Assembly (NCBI GenBank): GCA_021286885.1
Contig: JAJTBM010000054.1
Location: 1-12,080, forward strand
Length of the DNA: 12,080 bases
Reading direction: 5' to 3'
Source of the DNA: Rhodocyclales bacterium
Lineage (GTDB): Bacteria > Pseudomonadota > Gammaproteobacteria > Burkholderiales > Rhodocyclaceae
The position numbers and the translations under genes were made by a program. The notes beneath the pieces are model-generated. The model was not told the DNA's origin and did no database searches. It saw nothing but the letters and a program-made list of their open reading frames with translations. Below are positions 7,562-12,080 of the stretch, in pieces. The number at the start of each line of letters is the position of its first letter. The stretch's first letter is position 1.

Positions 7562-7575
7562 TTGAGCCGGGTCAA
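7562..7575 (-). promoter_or_regulatory. FNR/DNR-like box upstream of the DUF2249 gene
   Basis: TTGAGCCGGGTCAA keeps eight of ten positions of TTGAT-N4-ATCAA, with the perfect dyad CTTGA-N6-TCAAG around it (7561-7576). Its centre lies 65.5 nt before the ATG at 7503, nearly the same as for the nirJ box. A -10 element at the class II distance is not convincing. Confidence 0.5.
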
Positions 7576-7576
7576 G

Positions 7577-7598
7577 CCGGGTGGGCCAGACCACCCGG
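7577..7598 (-). terminator. GC-rich hairpin after nirN
   Basis: CCGGGTGG (7577-7584) and CCACCCGG (7591-7598) form a perfect 8-bp stem with a 6-nt loop, starting 15 nt after the nirN stop. No U-tract follows, so it may slow or partly stop transcription, or stabilise the nirJ-nirN 3' end. It directly abuts the FNR-like box. Confidence 0.45.
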
Positions 7599-7612
7599 GT
7601 GACTGGGGCGGC

Positions 7613-9199
7613 TCAGTGGCTGGTGCCCTCCGATTTGCCGATCTTGTTGGCCAGGTTGTACTTGCCGATGGGCTTGCAGGCGGGCAGGCGGCGGATCTCC
7701 TTGAACGTGCGGGCATCCAGAAAGATCAGCGCGCCCTCCTGCTCCATCAGGCTGGCGATCAGGTAGCGCCCGTGCCGGTCGAACTCCACATGGGCCAGGG
7801 TTTTGCCCGGATCGGTGCGCACCTGGGCCACCACTTCCAGGCTTTGCTTGTCGATCACCTGCAGGGTGTCGCGCCCGGTGGGGCTCATCATGCTGTCCAC
7901 CCAGGCGTAGGGGCTGGTTTCGTGGCTGCGCAGGAAAAACCCCGGCCCGGCGGTGGTGATGCGCGCCACAGGTTGCCAGGTATCCATGTCGAACACGCTC
8001 ACCTGGCCGCTTTGCAGATCGGTGCTGGCGGCCACCCGGTGCCCGTCGCGTAACCAGGAGATGCCCGAGCCCAGGTGCGGCATACCCGCCAAGGCCAGTT
8101 GGGCGATGGGGCGGCGCACGTCCAGATTCACCACCAGCGCCTCCCCGCCCCGCTGGGCGCCGATGAGCTGGGTGTAATCGGGGTTGAAGAAGAAATCGTC
8201 CAGGGGCGCCTCCAGCACCGTGCGGCGTGGGTGGAGATAGCCCGGGCGGGCCACCGCCTCGCCCATGGGATAGTCGTGCACATAGCCATCGTGGATCGGG
8301 GCGGCTGCCGGGTCGTAAGACAGCTCCCAGATTTCCGGCAGATCCCGGAAGGTGGCCACAAAGCTGTGGCGCGGGCCCGCGTCATACACCGCCGAGAAGC
8401 GGCCCGGGGTCTTGCCATCCAGGCTGGCGCCGGGGATCAGGCGCAGCAGTTTCAGGTCGGCATCAAACAGCGCCAGGCTGCCCGGCAGGCTGTTGGCCAC
8501 GGCCACGACTTGGCCGTCGGCAGACACCGCCAGGTTGCGGGTGTTGATCCCGGCCCGTACCTCGGCCACCAGTTGCAGATTCCACAGGTCGTACTTGCTC
8601 ACCCAGCCATCCCGGGAGGCAAAGTACACGTAACGCCCATCCGGGCTGAACTTGGGGCCCCCGTGCAGCGCAAAGCGGGACGGGAAGCGGGTAATCCGCG
8701 CCATCCGGTCGCCGTCGATGATGCTCACGTGGTGATCCCCCGCCTCCACCACCACAAACAGGTTCATGGGGTCGGTCTGGGCGATGGGGCCCTGGGGCCG
8801 GTCGGGCAGGCTGCCGGGGGCGTGGTATTCGATGCGCGAGGCCTGAATGTCGGTCAGCGCCCAGCGGGGCGTCGGGCTGACCGGGGTGCGTACCCAGCGG
8901 GCGAGGGCGTCGATTTCATCAGCCTGGAGCACCGTCCCGAAGGCCGGCATCTGGGTGGCCGGGCGCCCGTTTTGCAGGGTGGACAGCAGCGCCTGGGGCT
9001 TGAGCCGCTCCAGGCTCTCGGGCAGCAGGGCCGGGCCCATGGCCCCCAGCCGGCCCGGGCCGTGGCAACTGGCACAGTGCTGGGCATACAGGGCGGCCGG
9101 ATCAGGGGCGGCCTGGGCGTGGCCCATGGCCCCCAGCACGCCCAGCGTGCTCAGCATGCCGAGGGCAGCGCGGGCGGTACGAAGCAGCAGACGGCCCAT
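7613..9199 (-). CDS. nirN: NirN, dihydro-heme d1 dehydrogenase (cytochrome c plus d1-type beta-propeller)
   Basis: The 528-residue periplasmic protein begins with a signal peptide (1-30, cleavage likely after AQA). A class I cytochrome c domain follows, with CASCH binding heme c (Cys42, Cys45, His46) and a probable axial Met84 (QMPAF). From about 115 there is an eight-bladed d1-type propeller like that of NirS and NirF. His179 in HGGPKFSPDGRY matches the conserved heme d1 ligand position; His323 and His375 (PHLGSG) are further candidates in the active site. The ending GKYN...SEGTSH resembles NirN/NirF. The cytochrome domain excludes NirF, and the propeller sequence departs from NirS. NirN oxidises dihydro-heme d1 to heme d1, the last step before insertion into NirS. 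The ATG lies 3 bp after the nirJ stop, with GGAG inside the nirJ end, so the two are translationally coupled. Confidence 0.88.
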   Translation of the reverse strand: MGRLLLRTARAALGMLSTLGVLGAMGHAQAAPDPAALYAQHCASCHGPGRLGAMGPALLPESLERLKPQALLSTLQNGRPATQMPAFGTVLQADEIDALARWVRTPVSPTPRWALTDIQASRIEYHAPGSLPDRPQGPIAQTDPMNLFVVVEAGDHHVSIIDGDRMARITRFPSRFALHGGPKFSPDGRYVYFASRDGWVSKYDLWNLQLVAEVRAGINTRNLAVSADGQVVAVANSLPGSLALFDADLKLLRLIPGASLDGKTPGRFSAVYDAGPRHSFVATFRDLPEIWELSYDPAAAPIHDGYVHDYPMGEAVARPGYLHPRRTVLEAPLDDFFFNPDYTQLIGAQRGGEALVVNLDVRRPIAQLALAGMPHLGSGISWLRDGHRVAASTDLQSGQVSVFDMDTWQPVARITTAGPGFFLRSHETSPYAWVDSMMSPTGRDTLQVIDKQSLEVVAQVRTDPGKTLAHVEFDRHGRYLIASLMEQEGALIFLDARTFKEIRRLPACKPIGKYNLANKIGKSEGTSH

Positions 9200-9202
9200 G
9201 GC

Positions 9203-10426
9203 TTACTCCACTTGGGCCAAGGTGAAGCAGGGGTGTCCGGCGCGGCTGCCAGATGTGCTCGGCGTGCCCGCGCTGGTCTCTCCATTGCCCAGGCCGATTT
9301 CCCGGTTGTCCAGGTAGCAGCCCGGATCTTCATCCCACGGGTCGCCGGTCAGCTGCAGGGCGCGTACCCGGGTGTTGCCGTTGCAGATCGCCAGATGGGC
9401 GCAGCGGGCACAACGCCCCTTCACCGGGCGCGGATGCTGGCGCAGCCCGGCCATGAGTGGATCGCGTGTGTCCTGCCAGATCTCGCCAAAGCTGCGTTCC
9501 CGCACGCTGCCCAGGGGGTGATGCCACCACATGGTGTCCGGGTGCACGATGCCCAGGTTGTCGATGTTGGCAATGTTCTGGCCGCTGGAGTTGCCGCCCC
9601 ACTGGCGCAGGCGGGCCTCGATGTGGGCGGCGCTGCGTGGAAAGCGGGCCTGCACCCAGGCCAGAAAGAAGGGGCCGTCGGCATCGTTGTTGCCGGTGGT
9701 GAAATCCTTGGTGATCCCGCGCTGGGCGTAGCCGAGGGCGGTTTCGAACAGCAATTCCATCGCATCCCGGGTCATCCGGTGCTGGGCGTCGTCGCGCCGG
9801 TTCTTGTTGCCCCGGCCCGCGTAGTTGAGGTGCGAAAGGTAAAAGCGGTCGATGCCCTCCACCTCCACCAGCTGCAGCAACGCGGGCAGCTCGGCGGCGT
9901 TGTCCCGGGTCAGGGTAAAGCGCAGGCCCACCTTGAGCTGCCGATCCCGGCACAGGCGCAGCCCCGCCAGCGCCCGGGCGTGGGCGCCTTCCAGGCGGCG
10001 GAAACGGTCGTGGGTCGCCTCGGTGCCATCCAGGCTGATCCCCACGTAATCAAACTGGGCCGCTTCCACCTGATCCACCAATCCGGGCGTCAGCAGCGTG
10101 CCGTTGGTAGACAGGCCCAGGTAAAAACCCAGGGCCTTGGCCCGGGCGGCAATCTCGAACAGATCGGGGCGCAGCAGCGGCTCGCCCCCCGAAAGAATCA
10201 GCGCCGGCACCCGGGCCGCCTTGAGCTGATCCAGCACCCCCATGGCTTCGGCTGTGCTCAATTCACCGGCAAACGCGGTATCCGCCGAGATGGAGTAACA
10301 GTGCCGACAGGTCAGATTGCAGCGCCGGATCAGATTCCAGATCACCACCGGCCCCGCCGGCCTGCGCTGGGGCCCGAGGGGCGTGGGCTCCACCAATTCC
10401 CGAACCAGGCTGGAAATCCTGAACAT
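9203..10426 (-). CDS. nirJ: NirJ, radical SAM protein of heme d1 biosynthesis
   Basis: The 407-residue protein has the radical SAM motif CNLTCRHC (Cys36, Cys40, Cys43) right after VVIWNLIRR, then LSGGEPLLRPD, a GGEP SAM-binding motif. A C-terminal SPASM-like cysteine cluster (Cys339, 342, 348 and 370) probably holds a second iron-sulfur cluster. The opening MFRISSLVRELVEPTP and the sequence throughout match NirJ. This enzyme removes the propionate side chains of 12,18-didecarboxysiroheme on the way to heme d1. The last 35 or so residues after GCYLDNREIG are a low-complexity tail. GGGAG nine bases before the ATG supports the start. It is the first gene of a unit with nirN and is preceded by an FNR/DNR box with a well-placed -10. 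The rest of the heme d1 genes must lie elsewhere. Confidence 0.93.
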   Translation of the reverse strand: MFRISSLVRELVEPTPLGPQRRPAGPVVIWNLIRRCNLTCRHCYSISADTAFAGELSTAEAMGVLDQLKAARVPALILSGGEPLLRPDLFEIAARAKALGFYLGLSTNGTLLTPGLVDQVEAAQFDYVGISLDGTEATHDRFRRLEGAHARALAGLRLCRDRQLKVGLRFTLTRDNAAELPALLQLVEVEGIDRFYLSHLNYAGRGNKNRRDDAQHRMTRDAMELLFETALGYAQRGITKDFTTGNNDADGPFFLAWVQARFPRSAAHIEARLRQWGGNSSGQNIANIDNLGIVHPDTMWWHHPLGSVRERSFGEIWQDTRDPLMAGLRQHPRPVKGRCARCAHLAICNGNTRVRALQLTGDPWDEDPGCYLDNREIGLGNGETSAGTPSTSGSRAGHPCFTLAQVE

Positions 10427-10456
10427 GACGGCATTCTCCCAAGGGCAATGCCGCCG

Positions 10457-10499
10457 ATTGTCCGGGCCCGCCGGGGGCGGGGGCCTTGATGGGGGTCAA
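10457..10499 (-). promoter_or_regulatory. FNR/DNR-dependent class II promoter of nirJ-nirN
   Basis: TTGATGGGGGTCAA (10486-10499) matches TTGAT-N4-ATCAA at nine of ten positions and sits in the wider dyad CCTTGA-N6-TCAAGG. On the minus strand GACAAT (10462-10457) matches four of six -10 positions. With the box centre at 10492.5, a start site at about 10451 puts the box at -41.5, the classic class II activation distance, and leaves a leader of about 24 nt with a good ribosome binding site. Confidence 0.75.
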
Positions 10500-10552
10500 G
10501 GCTGGGCTTAGGTTTGCTGTGCGACGTAGGGAGCCTTTACACGGCTGAAAGT

Positions 10553-10567
10553 GCAAGCAATGCTTGC
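10553..10567. promoter_or_regulatory. Palindromic operator-like site at the AT-rich cassette promoter
   Basis: GCAAGCAATGCTTGC is a perfect palindrome with 7-bp arms around one central base. Its right arm overlaps the proposed -35 hexamer of the downstream two-gene unit, the usual position for a repressor operator. No regulator gene is obvious in the unit itself, so the binding protein is unknown. Confidence 0.45.
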
Positions 10568-10592
10568 CATTTGAGTAGTCGTTTGTTATTTT
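10564..10592 (+). promoter_or_regulatory. Sigma70-like promoter of the two-gene cassette
   Basis: TTGCCA (10564-10569, five of six) and TATTTT (10587-10592, four of six) are separated by exactly 17 bp, in the only AT-rich leader of the window. A start site near 10599 would give a leader of about 23 nt before the ATG at 10622. GGTGA at 10612-10616 can act as ribosome binding site. Confidence 0.55.
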
Positions 10593-10621
10593 TTTATGTA
10601 CTTGTGTTTTTGGTGATTGGT

Positions 10622-10987
10622 ATGGATCTTCGGGATTTTGTTAAAGAAAGTCTTGTTCAGATTATTCAGGGGGTATCAGATGCTCAGCTCTTATTAAAAG
10701 ATCAAGCAATGGATGGGTGTGTATCTCCCTTGTCTAGAAATGATTGGGCTGCTCTTGAAAATAGAGGGACCTTGCTTACAAGGTCTGGTGTTCCAATTCG
10801 CGATGTTGAGTTTGATGTGTCGGTAACTGCTACAGCTGGGGAGGGAAAAAAAGGTGGGGTGAGGGTTGCTGTGAGTGTTTTGGGGCTTGGCGGAGAGGCT
10901 CAGTCTTCTTCTAGTAGTTCGAATATTTCTAGGTTGAAGTTTTCAGTTCCTGTGAGTCTTCCTGTTTTTTTAGATAAAAATCCTTAA
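10622..10987 (+). CDS. Small alpha/beta protein of unknown function, cassette gene 1
   Basis: I do not recognise a characterised family. The 121-residue soluble protein opens with an amphipathic helix (MDLRDFVKESLVQIIQGVSDAQ), a variable middle (25-58), then likely beta strands at 59-72 (VEFDVSVTAT), 79-90 (glycine-rich) and 102-113 (ISRLKFSVPVSLP), with a serine run (95-100) before the last. The layout recalls the small Trypco2-type domains described from conflict-system neighbourhoods, but I cannot confirm membership. There is no signal peptide or membrane segment. The frame stays open upstream to a TTG at 10514, but that would pass through the promoter. The ATG at 10622 has GGTGA before it and starts the helix. 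It lies 11 bp before cassette gene 2. Its codons are AT-rich (about 37% G+C in a sampled 60 bp) against about 68% in nirJ, a sign of transfer. Confidence 0.75.
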   Translation: MDLRDFVKESLVQIIQGVSDAQLLLKDQAMDGCVSPLSRNDWAALENRGTLLTRSGVPIRDVEFDVSVTATAGEGKKGGVRVAVSVLGLGGEAQSSSSSSNISRLKFSVPVSLPVFLDKNP

Positions 10988-10998
10988 AGGAGAGTGTC

Positions 10999-11556
10999 GT
11001 GTTTGGAAATCTATTGACTAATCGGCAGTTGCGGCAGTTGATTAAGACTAAAGAATTGTATATAGAGCCTTTGAATCCCGGTGCAATGAAAACTGCGCAT
11101 TATACTTTGCATCCTGGGCGAATTTTGACGCGTCAGGTTGATGGTAGTTGGAGGAGTTCGCACGATTTTAAAGAAGATGGTAGTGCTTTTGTTATTCAGA
11201 AAAATGATTATGTGTTAGTTGAAGTGCGTGAAATGATTCGCGTCGCTACTGATGGAATTGTGGGCAGATTTATTCACACTTCTAACTTGATAGAAAGTGG
11301 TTTGGATTTGGTGTCTGGGCAGATCGATAATAAATATGGCATGCGTGGCGAGGCTGTGCGCTTGGGCTTGAAAAACATGCTTGACGTTCCTGTTCGAATT
11401 ACTTCGGATTCGAGATTGGCCCATGTGGAATTTTTTGATCTGCGTGGAATTGCTTTTGATCCGGTGGAGCTGTCTAAAGAAGAATTGAATAAGCGAGTGC
11501 GTGCTATTGTTTATGCTATGGATAATGGAGTTTGTTATGATCAGGATGAAGATTGA
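10999..11556 (+). CDS. dCTP deaminase/dUTPase-fold protein, probably without deaminase activity, cassette gene 2
   Basis: The 185-residue protein follows the dCTP deaminase (Dcd) outline. The N-terminal LTNRQLRQLIKTKELYIEPL matches the Dcd opening; AHYTLHPG, VLVEVREMIRV, VGRFIHTSNLIESGLDL and a closing RLAHVEFFDLRG follow the beta-barrel core. By eye alignment to Escherichia coli Dcd, catalytic Arg115 falls on Glu100, Glu138 on Gly123 and Arg110 on Thr95, while Ser111 is kept as Ser96. Classical deamination is therefore unlikely; nucleotide binding or a structural or sensing role is inferred. The tail after 152 (VELSKEELNKRVRAIVYAM) is helical and beyond the usual fold end. The GTG start at 10999 has a strong AAGGAG six bases before it, immediately after the stop of gene 1, so the two are co-transcribed. 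AT-rich codons point to transfer. A strong terminator follows. Confidence 0.8.
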   Translation: MFGNLLTNRQLRQLIKTKELYIEPLNPGAMKTAHYTLHPGRILTRQVDGSWRSSHDFKEDGSAFVIQKNDYVLVEVREMIRVATDGIVGRFIHTSNLIESGLDLVSGQIDNKYGMRGEAVRLGLKNMLDVPVRITSDSRLAHVEFFDLRGIAFDPVELSKEELNKRVRAIVYAMDNGVCYDQDED

Positions 11557-11567
11557 AATGTAGTTTC

Positions 11568-11603
11568 AAGTGCGTCGACTTTGTGGTTGACGCACTTTTT
11601 ATT
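11568..11603 (+). terminator. Rho-independent terminator of the two-gene cassette
   Basis: AAGTGCGTC (11568-11576) pairs perfectly with GACGCACTT (11589-11597). Four more pairs including two G-U wobbles extend the stem to a TTGT tetraloop. TTTTTATT follows on the plus strand. It ends 12-48 nt after the second stop codon and touches the stop of the convergent LOG gene. Confidence 0.85.
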
Positions 11604-12080
11604 AAAGATTTAAAAGGAGTTCGTGTTCATCCTGTGATGGCGTAAAGCCGCTGTGCTGGTAGTGGTTAAATATGGCTTCGACTATTTTATTAGGTTCGTC
11701 GATTATATTTATCAGATTTAAATCCACTTCATCTAGCATATTTTCATCCACCAGCCGGTCTTTGAACCAGTCGATCAGGCCGCGCCAGAAGGGTTCGTGG
11801 ACCAGGATCACCGGGATCTTGCGGCTCTTGCCGGTTTGGATCAGGGTGAGGGCTTCGAGGAGTTCGTCCAGGGTGCCGAAGCCGCCGGGCATCACCACAT
11901 AGGCGGCAGCAAACTTCACGAACATGAACTTGCGCGCAAAGAAGTGCTGGAAGGTCTGGGAGATGTCCTGGTAGGGGTTGGAGCTTTGTTCGTGGGGGAG
12001 CTGGATGTTGAGCCCCACGCTGGGGGACTTGCCGAAGTAGGCGCCCTTGTTGGCGGCTTCCATGATGCCGGGGCCGCCGC
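11602..12080 (-). CDS. LOG family protein (TIGR00730-type nucleotide phosphoribohydrolase), 5' end outside the window
   Basis: The partial gene runs off the right edge; the frame continues upstream of Met 12063 as GGPGI, giving the typical GGPGIMEAANKGA. The second hallmark PGGFGTLDE, near 58-66 counted from that Met, forms the nucleotide-binding active site of LOG/lysine-decarboxylase-like enzymes. These hydrolyse nucleoside 5'-monophosphates to base and ribose 5-phosphate; older annotations call them lysine decarboxylase in error. The exact substrate here is unknown. The visible 158 residues include the family's C-terminal helices (PFWRGLIDWFKDRLV). The last 50 or so codons (11602 to about 11750) are AT-rich like the neighbouring cassette, while the rest is GC-rich, so the 3' end may have been exchanged. 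It converges on the cassette and shares its terminator region. Confidence 0.9.
   Translation of the reverse strand, partial: GGPGIMEAANKGAYFGKSPSVGLNIQLPHEQSSNPYQDISQTFQHFFARKFMFVKFAAAYVVMPGGFGTLDELLEALTLIQTGKSRKIPVILVHEPFWRGLIDWFKDRLVDENMLDEVDLNLINIIDEPNKIVEAIFNHYQHSGFTPSQDEHELLLNL

Noticed and set aside
7504..7716. Longer DUF2249 protein starting inside nirN
   Set aside because: The extra residues are low complexity and overlap the nirN coding end; the DUF2249 domain starts at the ATG at 7503.
7613..9199. Calling this gene nirS or nirF
   Set aside because: NirF lacks a cytochrome c domain. The propeller and C-terminus (SEGTSH) do not read like NirS. The coupling to nirJ favours NirN.
10461..10485. 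GC-rich hairpin between the nirJ -10 element and the FNR box as a terminator
   Set aside because: It lies within the promoter, has no T-run, and such G/C runs are common in this genome.
8075..10489. An 804-codon open frame on the plus strand opposite nirJ and nirN
   Set aside because: It is antisense to two clearly recognised genes, reads as Gln/Gly/His/Val-rich low-complexity sequence with no domain, and such long shadows are expected at this G+C.
10514..10621. N-terminal extension of cassette gene 1 to a TTG at 10514
   Set aside because: It would place the promoter and palindrome inside the coding sequence, and the ATG at 10622 has a ribosome binding site and begins the conserved-looking helix.
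10505..11750. Prophage, integron or insertion sequence explanation for the AT-rich segment
   Set aside because: No integrase, transposase, terminal inverted repeats, target duplication or att-like repeat was seen at its edges; simple recombination fits better, though remnants outside the window cannot be excluded.

Overview
The window is GC-rich (about two thirds G+C where I counted) apart from one AT-rich stretch near the right end. It looks like the chromosome of a denitrifying proteobacterium that makes heme d1 for a cytochrome cd1 nitrite reductase. The protein style suggests a betaproteobacterium, perhaps Rhodocyclales-like, but this rests on gene content and protein style only.

Left part (12-6354, all minus strand): nnrS, a nitric-oxide-response membrane protein, is followed by two related c-di-GMP turnover genes. 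The nearer is an intact PAS-PAS-GGDEF-EAL protein. The further one is a GAF-PAS-PAS-GGDEF-EAL gene split into two frames by an apparent deletion in its first PAS domain, with an 8-bp motif at the junction. The two genes share an almost identical stretch of about 104 bp, so they are probably duplicates.

Middle part (6527-10499): a Crp/Fnr regulator of the DNR/NnrR type is divergent from nnrS and convergent with a small DUF2249 gene. Next come nirN (final step of heme d1 synthesis) and nirJ (radical SAM heme d1 synthesis), both on the minus strand and tightly coupled. FNR/DNR-type boxes lie about 66 nt upstream of both nirJ and the DUF2249 gene. The regulator beside them is the obvious candidate to bind these sites. 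Regulator, NO-response protein and heme d1 genes thus form an anaerobic nitrite/NO module. The other heme d1 genes (nirE, nirF, nirDLGH) and nirS are not in the window.

Right part (about 10505-12080): a compact AT-rich two-gene cassette on the plus strand, about 37% G+C in two sampled 60-bp pieces. It has its own sigma70-like promoter with an overlapping palindrome, strong ribosome binding sites and a good intrinsic terminator. It encodes an unrecognised 121-residue protein and a dCTP deaminase/dUTPase-fold protein that appears to lack the deaminase catalytic residues. Convergent with it is the 3' part of a LOG-family (lysine decarboxylase-like) gene. The last 50 or so codons of that gene share the AT-rich composition, so the foreign DNA seems to run into the end of a resident gene. 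This cassette is the best candidate for an undescribed system. No tRNA, rRNA, CRISPR array or insertion sequence was seen.
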